From Spirosoma terrae (GTDB lineage Bacteria > Bacteroidota > Bacteroidia > Cytophagales > Spirosomataceae), in contig NZ_JAAFZH010000005.1 of the NCBI RefSeq assembly GCF_010435915.1, forward strand, positions 1 through 64,000: a stretch of DNA of 64,000 nt. Direction: 5' to 3'. Below the pieces are notes generated by a model. It worked only from the letters and a program-made list of their open reading frames with translations, did not search any database and was not told the DNA's origin. Position 1 is the stretch's first letter; each line of letters starts with the position of its first letter. The translations under genes and the position numbers were made by a program. This document shows positions 43,699 to 53,179 of this stretch, piece by piece.

Positions 43699-43731
43699 AA
43701 CCAGCCGGTCGTTTGGATCGGCTGGTTTTTT
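43699..43731 (+). terminator. Terminator after the CpxP-like gene
   Basis: 9-bp stem AACCAGCCG / CGGCTGGTT (43699-43707 with 43719-43727) with an 11-base loop and a T6 tract, about 20 bp after the stop. Confidence 0.88.
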
Positions 43732-43852
43732 GTTGAGCCTCCAGCCCTAGTAGTACTGCCATTCAGCCTTACCTACGACCGTACATGCAACGCTTGATGA
43801 GTGTGTCCGTCTTTATTCGTATTTTTCCAGGAAACTCATACTATAGAACTGT

Positions 43853-45985
43853 ATGTTAAGACATCAACAGATCAAAAAAACGGGCGTTCTGTTGGCTGTA
43901 GCCGCTACGTCGGTTTTTGCTCAGCCAGCGCCCCCCAAGGTTACTATGACTCAGAATCCATTCCTTTTGCCGTATGCGACACCCCATCAGACGGCTCCTT
44001 TTGACAAAATTAAAAATGAAGATTATCTGCCTGCATTGAAAGACGGCCTGGCGCAGGGACGTAACGATGTTGACAAGATTATTACGAATTCGGCTAAACC
44101 TACGTTTGAGAATACCATTGTTGCACTGGAGCGGTCGGGTGAGTTACTGGGAAAAGTAGCAGCCGTCCTATTTAATCTAAACAGTGCTGAAACATCGCCC
44201 GAACTTCAAAAAATCGTCAAAGAAGCCTCGCCTTTATTGACTGAGTACGGTAACGATATTACGCTGAATGAGAAGTTATTTGCGCGTGTAAAATCGGTCT
44301 ATGACCAGCGGGCTAGTCTGAAACTTGATCCGGAAAGCGCAATGTTGCTCGAAAAAGCCTATAAGCGGTTTGCCCGTAATGGCGCTAATCTGGATGAAAA
44401 AGGGAAAGAACGGCTCCGGGCTATCGACAAAGAACTTTCACAACTGTCTCTCCAGTTTGGCGAGAACGTACTGAACGAAACCAATGAGTACGTTATGTAC
44501 GTAACCGACGAAAAAGATCTGGCCGGTTTACCCGAATTTGCCCGCGAGGCAGCCAAAGCAACGGCTAAACAAAAAGGCAAAGAGGGCTGGGCTTTCACTT
44601 TGCAGGCGCCAAGTTATGGCCCATTCATGCAATACGCCGACAACCGCGAATTACGTAGGAAATTATTCCTGGCCTATAACGGACGAGGATTCCACGGGGA
44701 TAAGAACGATAATTCGGCCATTATTAAAAAGGTTGTTGACCTACGTTACGAACGGGCCAATTTATTAGGCTATAAAACTCACGCTGACTTTGTTCTGGAA
44801 GAAAGTATGGCCGGTTCGAAAGATAAAGTACAAAGCTTCCTGGATGAGCTTGTTACGTATGCGCGCCCGGCTGCAGAACGGCAATTGACTGAGTTGACTA
44901 CCTACGCGAAGGCGAATGGTTTCAACGAAGACAAATTGCAGAGCTGGGATAACAGCTATTACGCCGAGAAACTCAAGAAAGAAAAATATGATCTCGACGA
45001 TGAAACGTTGAAACCCTATTTCAAGCTGGAGAACGTATTGAATGGCGTATTTACGGTTGCTAATAAGCTGTATGGTATTACGTTCAAAGAGCGTAAGGAT
45101 ATTCCGGTGTATAATTCAGAAGTAAAAACGTTTGACGTGTTCGACAAAGATGGAAAGTTTGTTGCCGTGTTCTATGGCGATTACTTCCCTCGTCCGGGCA
45201 AACGGAGCGGTGCCTGGATGAACGACATTCAGGGGCAGAAGATTGAAAATGGCGAGAATGTTCGTCCGCACATTATCAATGTCTGCAACTTTACCCGTCC
45301 AACCGAAACCAAACCATCGTTGTTGACCTTCTACGAAGTCACTACGTTGTTTCACGAATTTGGTCATGCACTTCATGGTATGCTGGCGAACGGTAAATAC
45401 GAAAGTTTAAGTGGTACCAGCGTTCCGCGCGATTTCGTTGAGTTGCCATCGCAGGTGATGGAAAACTGGTGCTACGATCCGGAAGCGCTGAAATTGTTCG
45501 CGAAACATTACCAGACTGGTGAAGTCATTCCGAATGAACTGATTGAGAAAATTCGGGCGAGTCAGAACTTCCTGGCTGGTCTGGCTAACCTGCGTCAGCT
45601 GCGTTTTGGTCTGGTCGATATGTATTACCACGGTCAGAAGCCAACGGGAGAAACCATTTCGCAGGTTGAAGGTAAAGTCGATTCGGTTGCCAACCTGTTT
45701 CCTCGGGTTGAGGGTACAGCATTCAGCCCGGCCTTTTCACACATCTTTGCGGGTGGTTATTCGGCGGGGTATTATAGCTATAAATGGAGTGAAGTGCTGG
45801 ATGCCGACGCCTTTGAGTTCTTCAAAGAAAAAGGCGGTCTGGATAATAAGGCTGCCGCTGAGAGCTTCCGTAAGAACGTACTGGAGAAGGGTGGCAGTGA
45901 GAAACCAATGGAACTGTATAAAAAATTCCGTGGCCGTGAGCCATCACCTAAAGCGATGCTACGTAGAAGCGGCTTGATTTTGTAG
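43853..45985 (+). CDS. dcp: M3-family peptidyl-dipeptidase
   Basis: The 710-residue protein has a signal peptide (VLLAVAATSVFAQ, about residues 11-24) and is an M3-family zinc peptidase, peptidyl-dipeptidase Dcp-like, expected in the periplasm. The zinc motif HEFGH lies at residues 501-505, preceded by YEVTTLF, and followed by the second Glu region (VELPSQVMENW). The long N-terminal helical half is typical. It removes C-terminal dipeptides or degrades oligopeptides. Length matches the family (about 680 mature). It is followed by a strong terminator and appears to be transcribed alone. Confidence 0.94.
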   Translation: MLRHQQIKKTGVLLAVAATSVFAQPAPPKVTMTQNPFLLPYATPHQTAPFDKIKNEDYLPALKDGLAQGRNDVDKIITNSAKPTFENTIVALERSGELLGKVAAVLFNLNSAETSPELQKIVKEASPLLTEYGNDITLNEKLFARVKSVYDQRASLKLDPESAMLLEKAYKRFARNGANLDEKGKERLRAIDKELSQLSLQFGENVLNETNEYVMYVTDEKDLAGLPEFAREAAKATAKQKGKEGWAFTLQAPSYGPFMQYADNRELRRKLFLAYNGRGFHGDKNDNSAIIKKVVDLRYERANLLGYKTHADFVLEESMAGSKDKVQSFLDELVTYARPAAERQLTELTTYAKANGFNEDKLQSWDNSYYAEKLKKEKYDLDDETLKPYFKLENVLNGVFTVANKLYGITFKERKDIPVYNSEVKTFDVFDKDGKFVAVFYGDYFPRPGKRSGAWMNDIQGQKIENGENVRPHIINVCNFTRPTETKPSLLTFYEVTTLFHEFGHALHGMLANGKYESLSGTSVPRDFVELPSQVMENWCYDPEALKLFAKHYQTGEVIPNELIEKIRASQNFLAGLANLRQLRFGLVDMYYHGQKPTGETISQVEGKVDSVANLFPRVEGTAFSPAFSHIFAGGYSAGYYSYKWSEVLDADAFEFFKEKGGLDNKAAAESFRKNVLEKGGSEKPMELYKKFRGREPSPKAMLRRSGLIL

Positions 45986-46012
45986 TAGTAACGATCAAGT
46001 GAACGTAACGTA

Positions 46013-46052
46013 ACGGGTCAGCACACCATGTGTACTGACCCGTTTTTTTTTT
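46013..46052 (+). terminator. Terminator after dcp
   Basis: 13-bp stem ACGGGTCAGCACA with 46031-46043 (one mismatch), 5-base loop, then a T10 tract at 46043-46052, 28 bp after the stop codon. Confidence 0.92.
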
Positions 46053-46763
46053 GCAGGTAATTGATTGCAAGACGGAGGATTCATCCTAATCTGTTCGACA
46101 GCGAGCCTAGTAAGTAAATACACTTAATTACTCAAAACGGATGAATATGAATGAATTAGTCACTAAAAAGTAAGTATTGTTCCTGGTTATTATGTTAGTT
46201 TTGGTACTATTCTATAATATTTATGGACTATACTGTGATGATAAGTGTATTTTATCATATGTAGTTTTACACAACTGAATATATAAAGTTTTACGTATAG
46301 TATATATGATCATATAAATTAACCAAATAGTATATTTTTATTTTCTTGTATGTTCATGCGTATACATTTGTGACTCATGAAAGTCGTCAGGGTTACAAAT
46401 TGATTATAGAAGTTTTTTAGTCTATACAATGATGGTCTATAATCTGAAATAAGTAGCCTAAGTGTTCATTGAAACTCAACCTCAAAAGGTGTCTGCGTTA
46501 AGCAGTTTGATGGATAGACGTTGATCGTCAGCCAGGTGCTATAGGTCGACCGTTGTCAGGAAAGGAATACGAATTACGTTCTAAGGACAACTTATCCAGA
46601 CAAAGTGATTAGCGTAAACAGCTTCTAAAACTTTTCTTGGAACATGAATGAATTGCTCTCTATCGCATTGCATGTCTGGCAATAGCTTATGAGCACCTGT
46701 ATCGACACGGTGCTCCTCCTTCTTATCCTTTACGTTCAATTTTCTCTACTAATCAACTGTTTT
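46053..46763. other. Long AT-rich intergenic region before the surface-protein gene
   Basis: About 710 bp with no gene I can support. Short frames such as MNMNELVTKK (46141) and a stretch near 46530-46610 that reads GAIGRPLSGKEYELRSKD without a start codon are the only coding-like pieces. It must hold the promoter and a long 5' region for the giant surface protein, or it may contain a decayed gene. Confidence 0.5.
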
Positions 46764-49700
46764 ATGAAAAAACTATCTACGCAATGGTGTAGGCTGTTAT
46801 GTTCCAGTTGCCTCACATGGGTAACAGCTACGGTATGTTGGGTACTGTATGCTCCAACAGTTCTAGCACAGGAAAGTAACTTAACATGTAATGCCGCAGC
46901 AAGCACAAATTGGGTTAATACACCTTTTTCACTGACACAAACAAATAGTGGAACCACAACTCTACCGATCAATGGATGGAATGATCCGGGCGATGTTATC
47001 GATAACGGCACCAGCAATTTTGCGTTAACATCAGGAACGTTTAGTGATCGTTTCATTCGGGTGGGAGACCCTACCAATGATTACAATGCGAGTGGTACAG
47101 AAACGTATTATGTAGGGTTTCGTGTTGGTTCGGGTGTAACGGCATTCGTAGGAAATCTTACTATAAAAACCTATCTCAATGGCAATCAGCGAGATGTGTA
47201 TACAACCCCCTATACAGGGGCTATTACCTCTAGTAACGATATCGGTTTTACGACACGGTTGTCATTTGATGCTATAGAGGTCAGCGCTTCGGGATTAGGG
47301 GCTTTCCGGGTTTATTACCCATTAATTCGTCGTTTTTGTGCCGGTACGCCTGTAGCCAGTGCTACTTGTAATACACCTATTGCGTTAAATTTTCCGGCGT
47401 ATCCGGTTATCATTGATGACGATAACACGGGTATTGCGGGAGGAGCTTTAAGTTTGGGGTCCATTAGTGATCCTGGTAACGCAATTAGTACAGATCCAGC
47501 TGATTATGCCACGCTGACTATGTTGGCTAGTGTGGCGGGAGGTTCGGTTAACCTGGCGGTTAAAGATCTGGTGACTACGTATCCTTCGGGTACATTTGTT
47601 GGGTTTGATATTCAGAATACCGGCCTACTAAGTATTGGCTTATTAGGTTCTATTGAAGTCACAGGGTTACTGAATGGCTCGGCGGTTGCTGGGCAGGTGG
47701 CAACAGGTAGTAATCTTCTACTGTCGGCAGGAGTTGCCAGTTCGAGCGGTCGCCAGACGATTGGATTTGTAACAACCGCACCAATTAACGGTATTAAAAT
47801 CTCGATTAAATCGGGGCTGCTTGATGTGAACTTACTAGGCGCTACTCGGGTGTATAGCGCTGTTTTTAAGCGATTTTGTGCGGCTACGCCAGGTCTGGTT
47901 TGTAATACGCCTACCCTGGTTACGAGCCCTACCTACCCGGTTTTTGTCAATGCCGCTAATACCGGTTATACTGGAGCGATAAGCGCTAACAGTGGTGTTC
48001 AGAATACTGCCAATCTGGTCGACGCTGATGCTACGAATTATGCTTCCATTGTATTACCTGTTGGGGTTGCCGTTAATGCTAATCTTTCGGTTAAAGATCA
48101 GATTACCGAATATCCGGCCGGAACATTCGCTGGTTTTGATATTGAAAACACTGCTTTGATTGGTGTTGACGCACTTAGCGGCATAAAGATAGAAACCTAC
48201 AACAATGGTGTCCCAACCAGCGAGTCGGTTGCGAGTGGCAGCCTGGCCAGCGTTACGTCGTCGATCTTGAGCGGAACCGGTCGCCAAACGATTGGTTTTG
48301 TGGCCAGTGTACCATTTGACGAGGTAAAACTAACGGTTCAGCAAACGGGGGTCGATTTAGGCACCATCCGAGTATACGGAGCCGTACTTACGAAGTTTTC
48401 GGCTGATTGCCCGGTTCCTGACCTGGCCTGCAACACACTGACACCGGTAGCCAATCCAACTCATCCGGTCTATGTCAGCGGACGTAATACTGGTTTCACT
48501 TCGGCGCTGTGTGCTGGTTGTACCATCAACAACTCTGAACGGGCGGTAGATAGTGATCCGTCCAATTACGCATCGATTGTTCTTACAGCCAATGCCCTGG
48601 GAACAGCTTCATTTGCCGTCGCTAACGCTATTGATACGTATCAGGCGGGCAGCTTTGCCGGTTTCCATATCGAAACGCCGACGTTGGTATCGGCTGATGT
48701 TATCGGTTCGGCAACCATTAGTCTTTATAATAATGGTACGTTAGTTCAGGCCGCGTCGCCTAGTGTTTTGCTGGCCGGGGTAACGGCTAACTTGCTGACC
48801 TCTGGTCCGAATAGCCAGACAGTAGGTATTGTTGCTACGGTACCCTTCGACGAGGTTAAAATTACATTCAATCAGGTGGCAACCGTTAATCTTGGAACCG
48901 TTCGGATTTACAATGCCATTGTTCAGAAAAGCTGTTCCAACACGATTGCCTGTAATAATACGTATTTCCTGAATCGACCAACGTTCCCAGTTGTCATAGA
49001 CGCAGCCAAGACTGGAGCTTCAGGGATTGCATCAGTTGGATTAGGCAATGCCATAGTCAACGAACCGTGGAACGTAGTGTCGGCTAGTACCAGCGATTTC
49101 GCCAGCATAAAAAATAACGTATCGGGTGTCGCTTCTGTATCATTAGCGGTTGTCGATCCTGTCAATACGTTCCCAACGGGTACATTTGCCGGCTTCACTT
49201 TAAGACGAGTTACCAACCTGGTTACCCTCGATCTGTTGAATGCGTTGACGGTTACCACCTATCTGGATGGGCAGCAGCAGGAATCTAAAACAGGGGGTAA
49301 TTTGCTTGATTTGACCTTGATTCTGCAAATTTTCGGAACTACGGCCAGCGATTTCGTGAATGTAGGCTTCGTGACAACCAAACCTTTCGATGAAATCAAA
49401 CTAACAGTAGGTTCGCTCGCCAGTGTAGCTGCTCTGTCTGGATCGATTGATGTGTTTGGGGCCTTTATCGATACGCGTACATCGTCGGGCGATGGATTGG
49501 CTTGTGCGATTACTACCAACCCTGATTTTGCCGTAACGAATAAGAACGTACCGGTAGCGGGCAATGTCCGCACAAACGATATCGTTCCAACAGGCACTAC
49601 GTATGGGCCAACGCCCACGCTAATCAGTGGGCCGTCGGGAGCAACACCAACGTGGACGCTTACGTCGTCAGGTAGCTTTACGTTCACTAGTGCTACGCCA

Positions 49701-51710
49701 GGTGTTTACGTATATAGTGTACCGGTATGTACTACAGCTAACAATTGCGTATCGGAGAAACTAACGATTACAGTACTCGATCCGACCGTAAATACGAACA
49801 ACCCGGTTGCCAATCCCGACATCGTATCCATGACTGGCGCGCCAACCGCCACTACGGCTGTTACGATCAATGTCAGAGTGAACGACGGTCCAGGAAATCC
49901 CGGTGGTACGTTAGGTGACCCATCGGTTGTCAGTGGACCTACAAATGGTACAGCTACGATCGTTGGCGGTAACGTACAATATAAACCGGCTAATGGCTTC
50001 TACGGAACAGATGTGTTTACATATCAGGTGTGCGAAACACCCAACCAGGGGTCTCCGCTTTGCTCTACGGCTACGGTTACTATAACGGTAAAAGCACCAA
50101 ACAGTGCCAACACGACATTGGTTGCCGATGATTACGTCAGTACGTTCCAGGGCTTGCCTGTGTCGGGTAATGTTAGCACGAACGACAGCGATCCGGAAGG
50201 CAACACCCAAACCGTAGCAACGCAGAATACAACTATTCCTGGAAAGGGCACGTTTGTTCTGACATCAACGGGCAGCTTTACCTTCACGCCAACCGCTGGG
50301 TCGACCGGCCCTGTTGACTTTACCTATACGGTTAGTGATAACGGTTTGCCATCCGTAAGTGCTTCGGGAACACTGCATATTCTGGTAAATCCGTTTAATC
50401 CAAACCCGGATTTCTCGGTTAGCAATGTGGGCGTACCTACTGCCGGAAGCGTAAGAACAAACGATATTGTGCCGGTTGGTACTACGTATGGACCAACTGC
50501 TACCCTGGTTAGCCAACCGTCGGGCTCCTCGCCAACACTGACGTTGACATCGACCGGTAGTTATACGTTTACAAGTACTACGCCTGGTGTGTATGTCTAT
50601 AGCGTACCAGTATGTGCAACGGCAACTTATTGCGTGTCTCAGTCATTAACCATTACGGTTCTTGATCCTAACGTAACAACCAATCGACCCGTTGTTAATC
50701 CTGATTTTGCGCTGATCATTGGTAGTCCAACCGCGCCACCGCCGGTCAATATTAACGTGAAGGCCAATGACGGACCTGGTAACACGGGTGGTACGTTAGG
50801 TGATCCAACTATTGCGCAAGGCCCGTCAAATGGCACGGCCAGCATTGTTGGTGGAAACGTACAGTACACACCGAATGCTGGTTTCTACGGAGTCGATGTT
50901 TTAACGTATCAGGTGTGTGAACCAGGCAGCAGTACTAACTGCGCAACCGCAACAGTCACTATTACGGTACAGGCGCCGGGCGGCCCAACTGTAGTATCGA
51001 TCAATGATGACTACGTATCAACATCGGGCGGTACGCAAGCAACGGGTAATGTGCTGAACAACGATTTAGGAAACAACCTGAACGTATCAAATACGGGCAC
51101 CACCACTACGTCGTCGGGTACACTTGTAATCACCAATACAGGTAGCTTTACCTTCACGCCAGCACCAGGCGTAACAGGGCCAACTGAATTTACTTATACC
51201 GCTTGTGATGCCGCTGGAACCTGTGGCAGTGCAACAATCCATGTATTAGTAAACCAGGGCTTCCCGGATTTGACGCCTTCACAATTCTTGTCAAGCGCTC
51301 AGATAGCAGAAGGACAAACCGTTGATGTATTGGTATCGATTCGGAACGTATCTGGAACATCAACCAATGGCACTGTTAGATTCTACGTCACCAACTATGT
51401 ACCTTCTACGGGATTGACGATGGTTGTAAACACAGACCCAAGCGTTACAATTGGTGGAACAAGTTATCAGCTTAACACCAGTGACTTCGCTATTTCGTCC
51501 AACAATTTCGCCTTTACTCTCGAATCGGTGGCTGGGCCATCCGGGGTTATATCAGCTAATGGCAGAAAATTCATCGCTTTCAAAATAACTCGTGCTACTG
51601 GTTCGACCAAGGGTGATGTGACAAACACGGTTACAATTGAAGATGGAACGGGCGGAGGAGAAACCCCCGTAAACAATAATACAATATCGAATAGATTTTT
51701 TAAACAATAA
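46764..51710 (+). CDS. Giant repetitive surface protein (1648 aa)
   Basis: The protein has a signal peptide ending TVLAQ. It carries five N-terminal modules of about 150-185 residues, each opening near Cys-Asn and YPV(F/I) and containing a (T/S)FxGF segment and a closing (V/I)Y-A-(I/V) strand. Two copies of a ~295-residue supermodule follow (see the repeat at 49518), each with an NDG-containing, Ig/cadherin-like fold (VNDGPGNPGGTLGDP, GFYGTDVFTYQVCE). The C-terminus is a DUF11-like domain ending NNNTISNRFFKQ, a form seen in Cytophagales surface proteins. I infer a secreted adhesin or matrix protein. I start at the ATG at 46764 to give the signal peptide; the upstream in-frame ATG at 46689 would add 25 hydrophobic residues. 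Confidence 0.82.
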   Translation: MKKLSTQWCRLLCSSCLTWVTATVCWVLYAPTVLAQESNLTCNAAASTNWVNTPFSLTQTNSGTTTLPINGWNDPGDVIDNGTSNFALTSGTFSDRFIRVGDPTNDYNASGTETYYVGFRVGSGVTAFVGNLTIKTYLNGNQRDVYTTPYTGAITSSNDIGFTTRLSFDAIEVSASGLGAFRVYYPLIRRFCAGTPVASATCNTPIALNFPAYPVIIDDDNTGIAGGALSLGSISDPGNAISTDPADYATLTMLASVAGGSVNLAVKDLVTTYPSGTFVGFDIQNTGLLSIGLLGSIEVTGLLNGSAVAGQVATGSNLLLSAGVASSSGRQTIGFVTTAPINGIKISIKSGLLDVNLLGATRVYSAVFKRFCAATPGLVCNTPTLVTSPTYPVFVNAANTGYTGAISANSGVQNTANLVDADATNYASIVLPVGVAVNANLSVKDQITEYPAGTFAGFDIENTALIGVDALSGIKIETYNNGVPTSESVASGSLASVTSSILSGTGRQTIGFVASVPFDEVKLTVQQTGVDLGTIRVYGAVLTKFSADCPVPDLACNTLTPVANPTHPVYVSGRNTGFTSALCAGCTINNSERAVDSDPSNYASIVLTANALGTASFAVANAIDTYQAGSFAGFHIETPTLVSADVIGSATISLYNNGTLVQAASPSVLLAGVTANLLTSGPNSQTVGIVATVPFDEVKITFNQVATVNLGTVRIYNAIVQKSCSNTIACNNTYFLNRPTFPVVIDAAKTGASGIASVGLGNAIVNEPWNVVSASTSDFASIKNNVSGVASVSLAVVDPVNTFPTGTFAGFTLRRVTNLVTLDLLNALTVTTYLDGQQQESKTGGNLLDLTLILQIFGTTASDFVNVGFVTTKPFDEIKLTVGSLASVAALSGSIDVFGAFIDTRTSSGDGLACAITTNPDFAVTNKNVPVAGNVRTNDIVPTGTTYGPTPTLISGPSGATPTWTLTSSGSFTFTSATPGVYVYSVPVCTTANNCVSEKLTITVLDPTVNTNNPVANPDIVSMTGAPTATTAVTINVRVNDGPGNPGGTLGDPSVVSGPTNGTATIVGGNVQYKPANGFYGTDVFTYQVCETPNQGSPLCSTATVTITVKAPNSANTTLVADDYVSTFQGLPVSGNVSTNDSDPEGNTQTVATQNTTIPGKGTFVLTSTGSFTFTPTAGSTGPVDFTYTVSDNGLPSVSASGTLHILVNPFNPNPDFSVSNVGVPTAGSVRTNDIVPVGTTYGPTATLVSQPSGSSPTLTLTSTGSYTFTSTTPGVYVYSVPVCATATYCVSQSLTITVLDPNVTTNRPVVNPDFALIIGSPTAPPPVNINVKANDGPGNTGGTLGDPTIAQGPSNGTASIVGGNVQYTPNAGFYGVDVLTYQVCEPGSSTNCATATVTITVQAPGGPTVVSINDDYVSTSGGTQATGNVLNNDLGNNLNVSNTGTTTTSSGTLVITNTGSFTFTPAPGVTGPTEFTYTACDAAGTCGSATIHVLVNQGFPDLTPSQFLSSAQIAEGQTVDVLVSIRNVSGTSTNGTVRFYVTNYVPSTGLTMVVNTDPSVTIGGTSYQLNTSDFAISSNNFAFTLESVAGPSGVISANGRKFIAFKITRATGSTKGDVTNTVTIEDGTGGGETPVNNNTISNRFFKQ
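49518..51261 (+). repeat. Tandem duplication of a ~295-codon supermodule
   Basis: The segment beginning NPDFAVTNKNVPVAG at 49518 recurs at 50403 as NPDFSVSNVGVPTAG, an 885-bp period. Both copies contain the same order: RTNDIVP, VYVYSVPVC, VNDGPGN (VKANDGPGN in the second), GGNVQY, DVFTYQVCE (DVLTYQVCE in the second) and a DDYVST domain. The second copy ends near 51261, slightly shorter. Confidence 0.85.
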
Positions 51711-51723
51711 TTAACTCTAATGT

Positions 51724-51765
51724 GATTTATGAATGATATTAAATATTTAATATCATTCATAAATC
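51724..51765. repeat. Perfect 42-bp AT-rich palindrome
   Basis: GATTTATGAATGATATTAAAT (51724-51744, here one arm) is followed directly by its exact reverse complement to 51765, with no loop. It lies between the surface-protein stop (51710) and the next start (51793). It could act as a terminator or a protein-binding site. Confidence 0.85.
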
Positions 51766-51792
51766 TTAAACGGTAACCAAAAATAAAAATTT

Positions 51793-52839
51793 ATGAAAAA
51801 GCCTCTCTACGTATCTCTATTTTTGTCCTTTTTTGGGCTGGCTACCCAATGGGCCTCTGCGCAGACGCAAGTTGATCTGCAGGGCGTCTCTATTGCTCCA
51901 TTGACAAGTGATCCGATTGGTATTAATCAGCCTCAGACTGTAGAGGTAGTCTTGAAAAATAATGGCCCTGGAGCAATACCAACAGGCGAAGCGGTAGCTA
52001 CTGTAACTATCTCTACTCCACAACTCCGTTTCGATACGCCTTTAAATTTTACGGATGCTTCTGGCTTGTGGACTGTGACTTCTTCCAATACTAATACATT
52101 AATACTGTCTAATACTGGGGGGCCTCTTCCTAGTAATCCAGCTGGCGGCTATTCACTTCGCTTCGGAGTGCGGGGTAATGCTCAGGGAGCTGGAAATTTG
52201 AACTTGGCGTCCACTCTATCGCCTACTGCTACTGTTAGCGACCGAGATGGAAACAACCAATCGGCTAGCGGAAGTATTACGGTAACTTCTGCTCAACCAG
52301 TTGCGTTAATCTCATTCACAGCCAAAGCACTGGAAGATCGTACGGTGCAACTGGATTGGGTGACGTCTCTGGAAACCGATAACAAAGGGTTTGTGGTAGA
52401 ACGTAGTAAAGACCTGAAGAGCTTTGAGAAAGTAGGAGAAGTGGGTGAAATAGCTCCAAATAGTAGCGCTAAGAAGTACTATAGTCTGCTCGACAGAACA
52501 CCTTTTGCCGGAACCAGCTATTATCGGTTGACACAGATTGATCTAAGTGGGAAAACAACCACCTATCCAGCTGTATCGGTAGTATTACGGGAAGGGGCTT
52601 ATGGCGTATATCCTAATCCAGTAGTAAAGGGTCAACAGTTCCTGTTGAATTTAGATGAACCTGAAACAGCCGTTGTTAATATGTTTGGTGCCGATGGCCG
52701 CGCCTTGCCTTTACAGAAAGCCGGAGTTCAATCGGGAGCCGTCCTGCTACGTACTACAGGCACTCTATCGACAGGTATGTACATCGTAACGGTTGAAGAG
52801 CGTGGACAGAGCAGACAGCATCGGATTGTGGTTGAATAG
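51793..52839 (+). CDS. Type IX secretion sorting-domain protein
   Basis: The 348-residue protein has a signal peptide (KPLYVSLFLSFFGLATQWASAQ), a beta-rich domain of about 150 residues related in style to the end of the giant neighbour, a linker domain (ALEDRTVQLDWVTSLETDNKGFVVERS, quoted in part) and a C-terminal type A sorting domain of about 75 residues: GVYPNPV opening, FGADGRAL, GMYIVTVEERG and a closing VVE strand. This is the CTD recognised by the type IX secretion system; PorU-type sortases remove it. So it is exported to the surface. It and the giant protein are probably in one locus. Confidence 0.9.
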   Translation: MKKPLYVSLFLSFFGLATQWASAQTQVDLQGVSIAPLTSDPIGINQPQTVEVVLKNNGPGAIPTGEAVATVTISTPQLRFDTPLNFTDASGLWTVTSSNTNTLILSNTGGPLPSNPAGGYSLRFGVRGNAQGAGNLNLASTLSPTATVSDRDGNNQSASGSITVTSAQPVALISFTAKALEDRTVQLDWVTSLETDNKGFVVERSKDLKSFEKVGEVGEIAPNSSAKKYYSLLDRTPFAGTSYYRLTQIDLSGKTTTYPAVSVVLREGAYGVYPNPVVKGQQFLLNLDEPETAVVNMFGADGRALPLQKAGVQSGAVLLRTTGTLSTGMYIVTVEERGQSRQHRIVVE

Positions 52840-52945
52840 TGTTCGTTAGCCTAATCAGAAGCTACTTCAAATCGACTATTCATCAAACGGGAGAGCATTT
52901 GCTCGTTCATCAAAACTCATTCAAGACCTTAAGATCTCATTGATA

Positions 52946-53089
52946 ATGAATAAGAACACTAAACATACTCTGGTTCCATCGCCTAAAAAGGCTTACAAAA
53001 CGCCAAAGCTGAAAGTGCTGGGTAGCGTTAAAAAATTGACTCTAAAAATTGGCTCCGGTGGGGATGGCTTCGGCACATTTGCTCCGTAA
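52946..53089 (+). CDS. Predicted lasso-peptide precursor (47 aa)
   Basis: This short ORF encodes 47 residues. Residues 17-32 match the lasso leader pattern Y-x2-P-x-L-x3-G-x5-T exactly (Tyr17, Pro20, Leu22, Gly26, Thr32 in YKTPKLKVLGSVKKLT). Behind it is a Gly-rich core ending IGSGGDGFGTFAP with one acidic residue, Asp40. With Thr32 at the usual -2 position the core would be residues 34-47 and the ring Lys1-Asp7; if cleaved after Thr32 it would be Leu1-Asp8. Genes for the B1, B2 and C homologues follow. The gene is too short for most ORF finders. The call rests on leader pattern plus context; the exact core start is uncertain. Confidence 0.88.
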   Translation: MNKNTKHTLVPSPKKAYKTPKLKVLGSVKKLTLKIGSGGDGFGTFAP

Positions 53090-53109
53090 ATCATTGAGCT
53101 AATAGTAAT

Positions 53110-53152
53110 AAATAGCTTGCTTTCTCTGTACATTTGAGAAAGCAAGCTATTT
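53110..53152 (+). terminator. Precursor-distal hairpin / attenuator
   Basis: A 17-bp perfect stem (53110-53126 with 53136-53152, opening AAATAGCTTGCTTTCTC) with a 9-base loop ends in TTT followed by TTATAAG. It sits 20 bp after the precursor stop and before the B1 gene. It would limit read-through or protect the short mRNA, giving more precursor than processing enzymes. Confidence 0.88.
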
Positions 53153-53179
53153 TTATAAGTACGTTTTTTTAGTATTGAT

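Noticed and set aside
46141..46200. Short frame MNMNELVTKK as a possible peptide precursor
   Set aside because: Only ten codons, no leader motif and no neighbouring modification genes.
46520..46615. Frame reading GAIGRPLSGKEYELRSKD near the surface-protein promoter
   Set aside because: No start codon, stops on both sides, and about 30 codons; perhaps a relic, but not supportable as a pseudogene.
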